Below, piece by piece: positions 38,543-46,629 of a stretch of 64,000 nucleotides of DNA (position 1 is the first letter of the stretch; each line of letters starts with the position of its first letter). Below the pieces are notes generated by a model. It was not told the origin of the DNA and ran no database searches. It worked only from the letters and a program-made list of their open reading frames with translations. The DNA comes from Acinetobacter apis (GTDB lineage Bacteria > Pseudomonadota > Gammaproteobacteria > Pseudomonadales > Moraxellaceae): NCBI RefSeq assembly GCF_900197575.1, contig NZ_FZLN01000001.1:868001-932000 (forward strand). Reading direction: 5' to 3'. Both the position numbers and the translations under genes were made by a program.

Positions 38543-38989
38543 ATGCTGCACGATTTATTGATGCAAATACCTCGCTATGTATATGTCATCGTTGCTATTG
38601 TGATTTTTATTATCTTGTTCAGATCTTTTTTTGCCCGTAAACAACAGTATTTTGCCCGCCCTGTATTAACCAATTTCGAAACCAAAATGTTTATACGGTT
38701 AAAAAAAGCATGCCCTCAACACCATGTATTGGCACAGGTGGCATTTAGTGCACTAATTACTAGCCGTGATTATAAATTAAGAAATAAATTTAACCGCAAA
38801 GTGACAGATTTTGTAATTTTAGATCAGCAAATGGATGTTTTGGCGATTATTGAGCTAGATGATCCTTCACACTTGGGCAAAGAAGCAGAAGATCAACAAC
38901 GAGATGAGATGCTCCTTGATGCAGGATATCAGGTCTTTCGTTATACAAAAATTCCAACTATTGCCCAATTACAACGTGACTTATCTTAG
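38543..38989 (+). CDS. DUF2726 domain protein with one membrane helix
   Basis: A 148-aa protein. One membrane segment (about residues 10-27, YVYVIVAIVIFIILF) precedes a cytosolic DUF2726 domain. That domain begins NFETKMFIRLKKACPQHHVLAQVAFSAL and includes KVTDFVILDQQMDVLAIIELDD and a GYQVFRYTKIPT end. The alternating acidic strand (DFVILD...AIIELDD) resembles the restriction-endonuclease-like fold suggested for DUF2726, but function is unknown. The start is ATG 38543, with AAAGGA eight bases upstream. The frame continues to 38501, but that part lies within the tRNA terminator. Confidence 0.8.
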   Translation: MLHDLLMQIPRYVYVIVAIVIFIILFRSFFARKQQYFARPVLTNFETKMFIRLKKACPQHHVLAQVAFSALITSRDYKLRNKFNRKVTDFVILDQQMDVLAIIELDDPSHLGKEAEDQQRDEMLLDAGYQVFRYTKIPTIAQLQRDLS

Positions 38990-38992
38990 CTT

Positions 38993-39220
38993 TTAACGTG
39001 AATGAGATGACACAGTTGCTTCAGGATCTGATGCCAAAGCTTGGTCATCTTTTTTATGTTGTTCAGCATATTCTGCGCGTTGTTCAGCATATTTCTTCTT
39101 GGTTTGCACATCTTTTGATGCTGCGAAAAATAGCATTAAAACCAATCCAATCGGCACAAGCAATGCTAAAAAGAAAACAATCCATGGTTTTTTGGTCTTT
39201 GGACGCTGTTCATTGCTCAT
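38993..39220 (-). CDS. Small single-pass membrane protein of unknown function
   Basis: A 75-aa protein not recognised as a named family. A basic N-terminus (NEQRPKTKKP) precedes one membrane helix (WIVFFLALLVPIGLVLMLFF, about 13-32). A charged tail follows with a doubled YAEQ unit (YAEQRAEYAEQHKKDDQ), likely a short helix. It lies 29 bases after ubiA on the same strand and may be cotranscribed with ubiCA; topology would put the basic end in the cytoplasm. It converges on the DUF2726 gene only three bases away, with no terminator between them. Confidence 0.6.
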   Translation of the reverse strand: MSNEQRPKTKKPWIVFFLALLVPIGLVLMLFFAASKDVQTKKKYAEQRAEYAEQHKKDDQALASDPEATVSSHSR

Positions 39221-39249
39221 ACTACACTGACTCCAAACGAAAGATATAA

Positions 39250-40131
39250 CTATAATAAGCTAAAGAAAATGCCTATAAAAATGATCATACCCACCCAGCG
39301 ATTATGAAGAAATGTGGTAAAACAGCGCTGTGGATGGCGATCTTTGGTTTGTGTCCATTGATAAATGAAATCTAGCGCAACACAAAACAATGCTATAGTA
39401 CCATAAGGATGTAGAATATCATCTATAAAAAGCGCTGTTCCAATACAAACAATACTCGCTATTTGTAAAAGCAAAATAATGTAAATATCAAAGCGCCCAA
39501 ACAAAATGGCTGTAGATTTCACACCAATTTTTAAATCATATTCACGATCAGTGATGGCATATTGCGTATCATATGCCACAGTCCATGCTAAGTTTCCTGC
39601 ATATAATAACCAACAGGTTAAATCAAGTGGACGTCCCATAGCGGTAAATGCCATTGGAATTGACCACGAAAAAGCAGCACCTAACACCACTTGTGGTAAA
39701 TGCGTATAGCGCTTCATAAATGGATAAATAAAAGCCAAAAACAAGGCGCCAAATGAACAATAAAATGTTTGGATCGGTAGAAAAAATAACAAGCATGCAC
39801 TGGCTGCAATCAGTACAATAAATACCGCCACTGCTTCTTTGGCTGAAATGATGCCTGTGGCAAGTGGTCTATTTTTAGTACGTGCAACATGACCATCAAC
39901 TTTTCGATCCGCAAAATCATTAATGGCACAACCTGCTGCACGCATAAAAATTACGCCAAGAATCATCACTATAAGTGTTTTTAAATCAGGCATTCCTGAT
40001 GCAGCAACCCAAAGTGCCCATAAAGTTGGCCAAAGCACAAGCTCGGTTCCAATCGGTTTATCAAAACGACATAAATAATAATATGCAGTGAACCGCTGAG
40101 TCCATGTAGTGGCTTTTGTCATGTCATTCAC
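39250..40131 (-). CDS. ubiA: 4-hydroxybenzoate octaprenyltransferase
   Basis: Integral membrane prenyltransferase of ubiquinone synthesis, 293 aa, joining a polyprenyl chain to 4-hydroxybenzoate. The first Asp-rich site is MRAAGCAINDFADRKVDGHV (NDxxDxxxD) and the second is VAYDTQYAITDREYDLKIG (DxxxDxxxD), both needed for Mg2+-diphosphate binding. FDKPIGTELVLWPTLWALW at the N-terminus is also characteristic. About eight or nine helices are expected. It overlaps ubiC by four bases (ATGA), giving a coupled ubiC-ubiA pair as in E. coli. Confidence 0.96.
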   Translation of the reverse strand: MNDMTKATTWTQRFTAYYYLCRFDKPIGTELVLWPTLWALWVAASGMPDLKTLIVMILGVIFMRAAGCAINDFADRKVDGHVARTKNRPLATGIISAKEAVAVFIVLIAASACLLFFLPIQTFYCSFGALFLAFIYPFMKRYTHLPQVVLGAAFSWSIPMAFTAMGRPLDLTCWLLYAGNLAWTVAYDTQYAITDREYDLKIGVKSTAILFGRFDIYIILLLQIASIVCIGTALFIDDILHPYGTIALFCVALDFIYQWTQTKDRHPQRCFTTFLHNRWVGMIIFIGIFFSLL

Positions 40132-40640
40132 CCTAAGTTTTTTTGTTTTAAGAACCCAACAAATGAGGGTAAAAAGATTTCTTCAACCATAAAGTTATAC
40201 CCATGCCAAGTATATCGACTTTGCCGTGCCCACCCATGTTCAGTTAAAAAGACACGGCGCTCACATAATGGCGTGGTACGTTGAAATAAAAAATGGCCAA
40301 TCGGTTTTTGACCGAGTGTTTTAAAAATACGTGCTTTTTTTTGTAAGCCCATAATCGGGAAAATACTACGAGCTTTTACCCAAGGCATATTTTCAGAGCC
40401 ATACAACAGTACTTCTCTAAACCATGCAGTATGTTGATGTGACACCTGTAAAAATACCGTATCTTGACGCGTAGGCCGCTGAAAATAAGATTGCTTAGGC
40501 TCGACATGAAACTGCCCTTGCCCAAGTTGGGTCAGCTGTTGCGTTAATGAGCCTGTGGCATACAACCAATCATAAAGCACATCATATTCAGGATGAATGT
40601 GCTTTCGTTTTGCATTATGGATTGGCTTCTTTTGATTCAT
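40128..40640 (-). CDS. ubiC: Chorismate--pyruvate lyase
   Basis: Cleaves chorismate to 4-hydroxybenzoate and pyruvate, the first committed step of ubiquinone synthesis. At 170 aa it is the usual UbiC length (E. coli 165). Family features: a DWLYATGSLTQQLTQLG N-terminal helix, WFREVLLYGSENMPWVKARS (containing the active-site Arg region) and IGHFLFQ. The product is the substrate of UbiA encoded next in the operon, with which it overlaps by four bases. Confidence 0.93.
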   Translation of the reverse strand: MNQKKPIHNAKRKHIHPEYDVLYDWLYATGSLTQQLTQLGQGQFHVEPKQSYFQRPTRQDTVFLQVSHQHTAWFREVLLYGSENMPWVKARSIFPIMGLQKKARIFKTLGQKPIGHFLFQRTTPLCERRVFLTEHGWARQSRYTWHGYNFMVEEIFLPSFVGFLKQKNLG

Positions 40641-40750
40641 TCAATGGTTTTTATTCAATCATTTTATCTAGTCTAACTGATAAAAATTAATTTTCGTATG
40701 CTATTTTGACTCAATCGTACTGATTTTATTTATTTTAATCATCTCAAAAT

Positions 40751-40775
40751 AAAAAGCCCAATGTTGGGCTTTTTA
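40751..40775 (-). terminator. Rho-independent terminator after the OmpW gene
   Basis: Stem AAAAAGCCCAA / TTGGGCTTTTT with a two- to three-base loop, 16 bases beyond the stop of the OmpW-family gene. Confidence 0.82.
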
Positions 40776-40790
40776 TGACAATGCTATAAA

Positions 40791-41420
40791 TTAAAAGCGG
40801 TAGCTAATACCTGCAGTATAAACCCAAGGATCAATATTTAAGGTACCGATTTTCACGCCATCAATTTTTAAATCAGGCTCAACTTTTGCATAACGTACAT
40901 CTGCAAAAACACCCCAATTTTTATTGTCTTTTATTGGATTCACCATTACACCAACTTGACCTGCTAAACCATAGGTCATATTTGCACGTAGTTTTGCACC
41001 TTCAAGATCGCCTCGTGCACGCTCTTGAAATGGAATCGCTGCAGTCACGCCTGCACCAAAATACGGAGTAATCGGTGTTGAGTTAATAAAATGATATTTA
41101 AATGTGAGTGTTGGCGGTAAATGCTTAAATTCAGCAATTTGAGCTGATGGCTGACCATTAATGCTGGCTTTCACTTCATGTTTAAATGGCGTTGCCAACA
41201 AAAGTTCTGCTGAAAAACGTGGGTCTTCAAAGAAATATTCAATCGATGGTGTAAAACTTGCACCATTGTCTGCTTTGGCATCTGTCACTAACCCTTCAGC
41301 CAACGTATTATGTTTTGCCGATGGTTGTAATAAGCTACCACCAATTTTAACTTGCCACTGACCTGCAAAAGATGCAGTTGAAATTGTTGCTAATGCAACA
41401 ATAAAAGATGTTTTTAACAT
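40791..41420 (-). CDS. ompW: OmpW-family outer-membrane protein
   Basis: A 209-aa small beta-barrel porin. The signal peptide is residues 1-19 (MLKTSFIVALATISTASFA, cleaved before GQWQVKIGG). The mature protein shows the OmpW plan: SLLQPSAK near the start, FFEDPRFSAELLLATPFKHE, LPPTLTFKYHF, ITPYFGAGVTAAIPF, and a terminal strand ending in Phe (YTAGISYRF), which directs barrel assembly. OmpW proteins form narrow hydrophobic channels; in Acinetobacter they have been linked to iron and to colistin binding. The start at 41420 has GGGGA upstream; the longer frame from 41474 is not supported. Confidence 0.88.
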   Translation of the reverse strand: MLKTSFIVALATISTASFAGQWQVKIGGSLLQPSAKHNTLAEGLVTDAKADNGASFTPSIEYFFEDPRFSAELLLATPFKHEVKASINGQPSAQIAEFKHLPPTLTFKYHFINSTPITPYFGAGVTAAIPFQERARGDLEGAKLRANMTYGLAGQVGVMVNPIKDNKNWGVFADVRYAKVEPDLKIDGVKIGTLNIDPWVYTAGISYRF

Positions 41421-41581
41421 TGCTGTCCCCTTTATCAAACTTAAAGATAATATATAAAGGGTAATAATATGCAATCTTTTTTAAATATTTAACAGATAAT
41501 AAAAAGTTATGTATAAATAGTAGCCATTTAAATCTTTATTTTGTTAACCATATGGCAAATTTACAAATATAGTTGCCCAAT

Positions 41582-41617
41582 AAAAAAACACTTATCCATG
41601 GATAAGTGTTTTTTTAT
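41582..41617 (-). terminator. Rho-independent terminator after ohr
   Basis: Perfect stem AAAAAAACACTTATCC / GGATAAGTGTTTTTTT with an AT loop, just past the ohr stop. Confidence 0.88.
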
Positions 41618-41631
41618 TGCTTGAAATTCGA

Positions 41632-42063
41632 TTATTGAACGATTTTTAATGTCACATCGATATTGCCACGTGTTGCATTTGAATATGGACAAACAATATG
41701 TGCAGCTTGCACTAATTTTTCTGCCTCTTCTTGCGCTAAACCTGGCAAATGAATATTAAGTGTCACTTGAATGGCAAACCCTGTTGGGATTGGTCCAATA
41801 CCGACTTCACCTGCAATTGACAAATCTTTTGGTAATGTAATTTTATCGCGACCTGCAACAAATTTCATTGCACCAATAAAACATGCTGAATAGCCTGCTG
41901 CAAACAACTCTTCTGGGTTGGTCACATCATTTCCACCAGCGCCACCCATTTCTTTTGGCGTACCCAATTTTAAATCAAGTGAGCCTGTTTCTGTTGTTGC
42001 TTTACCATCACGACCACCAGTTACAGTTGCTTTTGCTGTGTAAACTACTTTTTCTATTGACAT
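41632..42063 (-). CDS. ohr: Organic hydroperoxide resistance protein Ohr
   Basis: Thiol peroxidase of the Ohr/OsmC family, 143 aa, reducing organic hydroperoxides with lipoyl or dihydrolipoamide partners. The two catalytic cysteines are Cys61 in [13 protein letters not shown] and Cys125 in [13 protein letters not shown], both in the Ohr rather than OsmC context. It lies 83 bases downstream of ohrR on the same strand. That gap contains the palindromic operator and a consensus -35 box, so ohr can be transcribed from its own OhrR-controlled promoter. Confidence 0.96.
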   Translation of the reverse strand: MSIEKVVYTAKATVTGGRDGKATTETGSLDLKLGTPKEMGGAGGNDVTNPEELFAAGYSACFIGAMKFVAGRDKITLPKDLSIAGEVGIGPIPTGFAIQVTLNIHLPGLAQEEAEKLVQAAHIVCPYSNATRGNIDVTLKIVQ

Positions 42064-42090
42064 TTTTATGCTCCGTGTTTTGTTTATATT

Positions 42091-42116
42091 AATTTATATC
42101 GTACACGATATAAATT
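42091..42116 (-). promoter_or_regulatory. OhrR operator palindrome over the ohr promoter
   Basis: A 26-base inverted repeat with 11-base arms (AATTTATATCG / CGATATAAATT) around TACA; only the centre is imperfect. On the ohr strand a consensus -35 TTGACA (42125-42120) lies just upstream, so the palindrome covers the spacer and -10 region. A MarR-type dimer bound here would block transcription. Confidence 0.75.
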
Positions 42117-42146
42117 CTCTGTCAACCAAGGAATGTTAAATAAGAA

Positions 42147-42584
42147 TCAGTGATTTAACTTATCACGCAATGTATTGAGTTTTTGTTTTAATTCAAGCAA
42201 GCTTTGTATAGATTGTTCAGTTTCACAGTGAACTTGACGTGGAATATCTTTAGCTAGGGACCTCAAGTTACGCCCTTTTTGGGTTAAAGAGACAATCACT
42301 TGACGTTCATCATGTTCTGACTTCACACGTTTAATACACCCTAACACTTCTAAGCGTTTTAACATGGGTGTCAAGGTTGATGTTTCTAAAAACAATTGAT
42401 GACCAATTTCAGAAACAATTTGATTATTCTTTTCCCACAGCACCAACATCACTAAATACTGTGAATATGTTAAGCCCAAAGGCTTTAACAATTGGCGATA
42501 TAACTGATTAAAAGACAAATTGGTCGAATACACTGCAAAGCAGAGCTGGTTTTCCAGTTTAAATAAATCGTCTTTTTCGCTCAT
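42147..42584 (-). CDS. ohrR: OhrR, MarR-family organic-peroxide-sensing repressor
   Basis: MarR-type winged-helix repressor, 145 aa. The N-terminal helix LFKLENQLCFAVYSTNLSF places the sensing Cys15 where OhrR proteins carry it, near the Tyr residues that hydrogen-bond to it. The DNA-binding region is LFLETSTLTPMLKRLEVLGC then IKRVKSEHDERQVIVSLT. Oxidation of Cys15 by organic hydroperoxides should release the repressor from the operator at 42091-42116 and raise ohr expression. The gene sits upstream of ohr on the same strand. Confidence 0.94.
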   Translation of the reverse strand: MSEKDDLFKLENQLCFAVYSTNLSFNQLYRQLLKPLGLTYSQYLVMLVLWEKNNQIVSEIGHQLFLETSTLTPMLKRLEVLGCIKRVKSEHDERQVIVSLTQKGRNLRSLAKDIPRQVHCETEQSIQSLLELKQKLNTLRDKLNH

Positions 42585-42735
42585 AGACTTGCCCTGTCCT
42601 ATTTCATTGCCTCAACTATTATCAGGCATTATATATACAGTTATATGAAATAATCATCTTATGATGCTGAAATAAACGTTTTATATGAAAAACTTAAAGC
42701 CCATAATGGGCTTTAAGTGAAATAAAAACAAATCA

Positions 42736-43590
42736 TTATCCCAATTGAGATGCTAGAACAGTACGAAGACTGGTACTTGGTCTAGCAAGTAAATGCACTA
42801 AATCTTTTGATTCACTAAATAAAGCGCCTTGGCTTGCTTGTACATCTGCATCCACCAAAATATCCGCAACAAAAGCGGGTAAACCAATGTTGACTAAAAG
42901 CTGATGAAACTCATCCCCTGTTAAATTTTGGTAAATCACCTTTTTATTGGCAATATGAGAAAGCTCGTCAGCCAATTCGGTCAACGTGTAAGATGCTGAA
43001 CCTGCAAGTTCATATATTTTATTGTCATGCCCAGCTGTAGTTAATACATGAGCTGCAGCTTCTGCATAATCAGATCGCGTTGCTGAGCTAATTTTGCCAT
43101 CATGCGCTGCACCATGCAGTATGCCTTGTTCAATCACTTGCTGTGCAGCTTGAGTATAATTCTCGGTATACCATCCATTTCGAAGCAAGGTATAAGTTAA
43201 ACCACTATTTTTAATCAGTTCTTCAGTTTCGCGATGCTCTTGCGCCAAGCTCAATGTAGATTGGTCTGCATGTAAAAGACTGGTATAAAAAATATGGGCA
43301 ACGTGGGCTGCTTTAGCAGCCTCAATGACATGTTTATGCTGTAATACACGGCGTCCAACATCACTCGCTGAAATTAATAATAAACGCTCTACGCCATCTA
43401 ATGCTGCTGCCAACTGATCAGGCTGATCATAATCAAATGTTCTAACGATAATGCCTTTTGCTGCAAAATGCTCAGCTTTAGTAACATCACGCACCAAGAC
43501 CACAAGCTCTGCTGAATTGTGTTGTTTGAGTAGATGTTCAACCACCAACTGTCCTAATTGACCTGTTGCGCCTGTAATTGCAATTTTCAT
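42736..43590 (-). CDS. qorB: NmrA-like NAD(P)H-binding oxidoreductase, QorB (YtfG)-type
   Basis: A 284-aa Rossmann-fold protein of the atypical SDR/NmrA class. The N-terminus MKIAITGATGQLGQLVVEHL carries the GxTGxxG dinucleotide-binding loop. ERLLLISASDVGRRVLQHKH then VIEAAKAAHV and YTLLRNGWYTENYT match the QorB/YtfG quinone oxidoreductases, which reduce quinones with NADPH. The start at 43590 has GTGAG upstream; the frame from 43602 adds four residues. It is divergent from an HxlR regulator gene, the same pairing as ytfG/ytfH in E. coli, which supports the assignment. Confidence 0.82.
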   Translation of the reverse strand: MKIAITGATGQLGQLVVEHLLKQHNSAELVVLVRDVTKAEHFAAKGIIVRTFDYDQPDQLAAALDGVERLLLISASDVGRRVLQHKHVIEAAKAAHVAHIFYTSLLHADQSTLSLAQEHRETEELIKNSGLTYTLLRNGWYTENYTQAAQQVIEQGILHGAAHDGKISSATRSDYAEAAAHVLTTAGHDNKIYELAGSASYTLTELADELSHIANKKVIYQNLTGDEFHQLLVNIGLPAFVADILVDADVQASQGALFSESKDLVHLLARPSTSLRTVLASQLG

Positions 43591-43639
43591 ATCGATACTC
43601 ACTTTATTGTTGATATAAACAGCGTATAATAACTAATAA

Positions 43640-43668
43640 CTAAAAGTAAGTACGTACCTAAAAGTAAG
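43640..43668. promoter_or_regulatory. Candidate HxlR operator between qorB and hxlR
   Basis: Two copies of CTAAAAGTAAG (43640-43650 and 43658-43668) flank the 8-base palindrome GTACGTAC (43650-43657). A TATAAT hexamer at 43625-43630 lies just upstream on the regulator's strand. The layout suggests a site where the HxlR protein controls both divergent genes; AAGTA-type elements also occur in operators of HxlR relatives such as YodB. Confidence 0.5.
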
Positions 43669-43691
43669 CATTACAGTGATGAGGTAAATAT

Positions 43692-44057
43692 ATGAATTCA
43701 CTTGCATTCCCACCAAACACTTTGTCTAAAAAATGTCCTTCGCGTGAAGTTCTTGAGCATCTTTTGAGCAAATGGTCTGTTCTTATCTTTCGCTCACTAC
43801 AAAATCAGACCTTACGTTTTAGTGAGTTAAAGCGAAATATTGATGGTGTCAGTGAAAAAATGTTAGCACAAACGCTTAAAACCCTAGAAAACGATGGTTT
43901 TATTGAACGTACAGTTTATGCAGAAATTCCACCTAAAGTGGAATATGCCTTAACCGACTTAGGTTTAGAAGCTGCTCATTACATGACAAGCTTAGTATTT
44001 TGGATCGAAGATAATTTGCCTAAAATTTTGGCACAAAAAAAACCGAGCTTACATTAA
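43692..44057 (+). CDS. HxlR-family transcriptional regulator (YtfH/QorR-type)
   Basis: A 121-aa winged-helix regulator. The HxlR signature is KKCPSREVLEHLLSKWSVLIF then LRFSELKRNIDGVSEKMLAQTLKTLENDGFIERTVYAEIPPKVEYALTDLG split over the recognition helix and wing. The N-terminal Cys15 in KKCPSRE is the residue that senses quinones, diamide or aldehydes in redox-active members such as YodB, HypR and QorR. Divergent placement next to qorB suggests it represses that oxidoreductase until electrophile stress. The last codons and stop lie inside the terminator hairpin. Confidence 0.85.
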   Translation: MNSLAFPPNTLSKKCPSREVLEHLLSKWSVLIFRSLQNQTLRFSELKRNIDGVSEKMLAQTLKTLENDGFIERTVYAEIPPKVEYALTDLGLEAAHYMTSLVFWIEDNLPKILAQKKPSLH

Positions 44058-44069
44058 GCTCGGTTTTTT
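44034..44069. terminator. Bidirectional Rho-independent terminator overlapping the hxlR stop
   Basis: Stem AAAAAACCGAGCTTA / TAAGCTCGGTTTTTT with a short CAT loop. It includes the final codons and TAA of the HxlR gene and serves the convergent glnA gene on the other strand. Confidence 0.87.
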
Positions 44070-44114
44070 AAAGCACAAGGTTTATAACATGATAAAACTT
44101 ATGCCAATTAAAAA

Positions 44115-45524
44115 TTAAACGCTGTAGTACATGTCAAATTCAACTGGGTGTACTGTTGTATTTAAACGACGTACTTCTTCAGTTTTTAATTCAATGAATG
44201 CATCAATTGAATCTTTTGTGAATACCCCACCTTTCAATAGGAATTCATGATCCGCTTGTAATGCTTCAAGCGCCATGTCTAAGCTATGCGCAACTGTAGG
44301 AATTTTCGCTTCTTCTTCAGGCGGTAAATCATACAAGTTTTTGTCTGCAGGGCCACCTGGATGGATTTTGTTTTGAATGCCATCAAGACCAGCCATTAAC
44401 AATGCAGCAAATGACAAGTATGGGTTTGCTGTAGGATCTGGGAAACGTGCTTCAATACGCTTGCCTTTCGGGCTTGATACGTGAGGAATACGAATTGATG
44501 CTGAACGGTTACACGCAGAATACGCAAGCATGATTGGTGCTTCGAAGTGCGGTACTAAACGCTTGTATGAGTTCGTTGATGGGTTAGTTAAGGCATTTAG
44601 TGCACGTGCATGCTTAATGATCCCGCCAATGAAATATAACGCAGTTTCAGATAAACCTGCATATTCATCGCCTGCAAATAGGTTTTTACCATCTTTTGCA
44701 ATTGAAATATGTACATGCATACCAGAACCGTTATCGCCAACCAATGGTTTCGGCATAAACGTTGCTGTTTTTGCATATTGGTGTGCAACATTATGAACAG
44801 CATATTTAAATTGCTGAACTTCATCTGCTTTTTTAACCAATGTATTGAAGCTTACACCAATTTCTAGTTGGCAAGATGCCACTTCATGGTGATGCACTTC
44901 AACGCGGCCTGGTCCTAAAATTTCTTCAATTTTTGCACACATCTCTGCACGCATATCATGATGAGAATCAACAGGTGGTACTGGGAAGTAACCGCCTTTT
45001 ACACGTGGACGGTGACCTGAGTTACCAGCATCATAGTCTTTACCTGTAGACCAAGCTGCTTCTTCTGCATAGATAGTATGACGTGCGCCAGACATATCAA
45101 TGTCCCACTTCACTTCATCAAATACAAAAAATTCTGGTTCTGGACCAAAAAATGCTGTATCGCCAATTCCTGTTGACTTCAAGTATTCTTCTGCACGGCG
45201 TGCGATAGAGCGTGGATCGCGCTCATAACCTTGACCTGTTGAAGGCTCGATAACATCACAAGTAACAACAACTGTTGGCTCAGCAAAGAACGGATCAATA
45301 AAAGCGCTGTTCGGATCTGGGCGTAAAATCATATCTGATGCTTCAATGCCTTTCCAACCAGCAATTGATGAACCATCAAACATTTTACCATCTTCAAAAT
45401 TTTCCTCATCAATTGAATGAGAAGGATAAGTGACGTGTTGTTCTTTCCCTTTTGTATCTGTAAAGCGAAAATCAACCCATCTAGCACCACTTTCTGTGAT
45501 TAGTTCAAGAACTTTATTCGCCAT
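44115..45524 (-). CDS. glnA: Glutamine synthetase, type I
   Basis: Dodecameric GSI-beta glutamine synthetase, 469 aa, the main ammonium-assimilating enzyme. The beta-grasp domain includes [17 protein letters not shown]. The catalytic barrel has [18 protein letters not shown] and [16 protein letters not shown], then GSGMHVHIS and the [17 protein letters not shown] loop. The adenylylation tyrosine is in [11 protein letters not shown], so GlnE-type covalent control is expected. The start is the ATG at 45524, with GGAG about ten bases upstream; the frame from 45569 is untranslated leader. A sigma-54 promoter lies upstream. Confidence 0.97.
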   Translation of the reverse strand: MANKVLELITESGARWVDFRFTDTKGKEQHVTYPSHSIDEENFEDGKMFDGSSIAGWKGIEASDMILRPDPNSAFIDPFFAEPTVVVTCDVIEPSTGQGYERDPRSIARRAEEYLKSTGIGDTAFFGPEPEFFVFDEVKWDIDMSGARHTIYAEEAAWSTGKDYDAGNSGHRPRVKGGYFPVPPVDSHHDMRAEMCAKIEEILGPGRVEVHHHEVASCQLEIGVSFNTLVKKADEVQQFKYAVHNVAHQYAKTATFMPKPLVGDNGSGMHVHISIAKDGKNLFAGDEYAGLSETALYFIGGIIKHARALNALTNPSTNSYKRLVPHFEAPIMLAYSACNRSASIRIPHVSSPKGKRIEARFPDPTANPYLSFAALLMAGLDGIQNKIHPGGPADKNLYDLPPEEEAKIPTVAHSLDMALEALQADHEFLLKGGVFTKDSIDAFIELKTEEVRRLNTTVHPVEFDMYYSV

Positions 45525-45590
45525 GCTCTTTGCTCCAGTAGACTTATTTATTACACTTGTGAAGTGCATATTAACCGTTATGTTTTAACA

Positions 45591-45606
45591 AGCAACTCTT
45601 ATGCCA
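45591..45606 (-). promoter_or_regulatory. Sigma-54 (RpoN) promoter of glnA
   Basis: On the minus strand TGGCATAAGAGTTGCT fits the -24/-12 consensus TGGCAC-N5-TTGCW at 10 of 11 fixed positions, with correct spacing. Transcription would begin near 45580, leaving about 55 bases of leader before the glnA ATG. NtrC-dependent glnA promoters of this type are well known. Confidence 0.8.
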
Positions 45607-46034
45607 CTTTGCTGAAATAGCGCCAAGAGCGTGATAACATGTCACTACATTATCATGATTTATTTGCACAACTTGTTATATTATACCAAGCAACTGATAA
45701 ATCGCACCAAATTAAAACACATGATTTAACGTTTTTTCATCAAAATTTTATATTTTAAATTTTATTGCTCAATATCAGTGCGCTAATTGGGGTTTTATTT
45801 ATAATCAGGCTGTAAAATTAAACAGCATATGCTGTATATAGAACAATCAAAATATATAAAATTATTTAAATACAATAACTTAAAATAATGTAAAGACAAT
45901 GACTTGTACATGATCGAAGAAAAACGATGCGCTGTAATAAGGCATTTGACGCCTACTGGCATGAAAGCCAAGCCAATATCAGCATTAATATCTCATTAAT
46001 TGATCAAATATCTCTCGAACTTAAAGCTATAGCA
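45607..46034. other. Regulatory/non-coding region upstream of glnA
   Basis: About 430 bases between the glnA promoter and a small secreted-protein gene. Possible NtrC half-sites (TTGCAC near 45663, GCACCA near 45705, and TGCGCTAATTGGGGT near 45779-45793) lie where enhancers would be expected, but none is a full consensus site. A perfect 14-base palindrome ACAGCATATGCTGT is at 45822-45835. Two very short overlapping frames at 45910-46052 are not convincing genes. Confidence 0.4.
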
Positions 46035-46262
46035 CTATTTGCATGGTGTTGATGATTGCTCTTGATGATCTGTATTAGATTTACAGGTATCAACCGTTTT
46101 AGACTGTGTTGAATCTGTGGTTGTCACAGTTTTATGGTTTGGATCGGAACGGCTTTCACTATTGTCTACAACCACAAGCGAAATTCCTAGACCACCTGTT
46201 GTTTTCGCAAAGGCAGCGGTACAAGAGAATAGTAATGCGATAGATAGGATGACTTTGTCCAT
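46035..46262 (-). CDS. Small secreted protein of unknown function
   Basis: A 75-aa protein with a clear signal peptide (MDKVILSIALLFSCTAAFA, cleaved before KTTGG). The mature part of about 56 residues is polar and rich in Ser, Thr and Asp, with two cysteines (VDTCKSNTD and STPCK at the end) that could form a disulfide in the periplasm. No family was recognised. It is monocistronic, upstream of glnA and on the same strand but about 440 bases from its promoter, so a shared transcript is unlikely. GAGGAC about ten bases upstream of the ATG supports translation. Confidence 0.55.
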   Translation of the reverse strand: MDKVILSIALLFSCTAAFAKTTGGLGISLVVVDNSESRSDPNHKTVTTTDSTQSKTVDTCKSNTDHQEQSSTPCK

Positions 46263-46629
46263 AATTCGTCCTCGTGTTTATTATAATTTTTATGTACTAC
46301 AGATTATAAAAGAATAATTCATGATTTCATTGTGCATTCTAGTAACGATCTATAGCTAAAAACACATAAAATCACATTCATGTTTAAAATTGATAAAAAA
46401 GAACATCATTTTCCGATTGAAATAATCTGCAATAAACATGATAAATTTAGTGACTATCTTGCCTTTTATGTTAATGATATAGTCATTTATCAAACTTCTT
46501 CTGTTGGTGTAAATACGCTATATTGACCCTATAGCTTTATTGCATATCGCAGAATATGCAGCATGAATAATAAGATAAATTATTCAAATGCTGTACACCT
46601 TCACTTAAAATCAAAAGGTTGAATCAGAA
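46263..46629. other. Non-coding gap upstream of trpG
   Basis: A 367-base AT-rich stretch between divergent genes; it should hold the trpGDC promoter. A TTGACC hexamer at 46523-46528 could be a -35, but the -10 at the right distance is poor. No Trp-codon leader peptide or attenuator hairpin was seen. A 48-codon frame (46380-46526, beginning MFKIDKKEHHFPIEIIC) looks protein-like but has no ribosome site. Confidence 0.4.

Noticed and set aside
45910..46052. Two short overlapping plus-strand frames upstream of glnA (29 and 41 codons)
   Set aside because: They overlap each other and the antisense of the small secreted-protein gene, without ribosome sites.
46263..46629. Tryptophan attenuator ahead of trpG
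   Set aside because: No leader peptide with Trp codons and no alternative hairpins with a T run.
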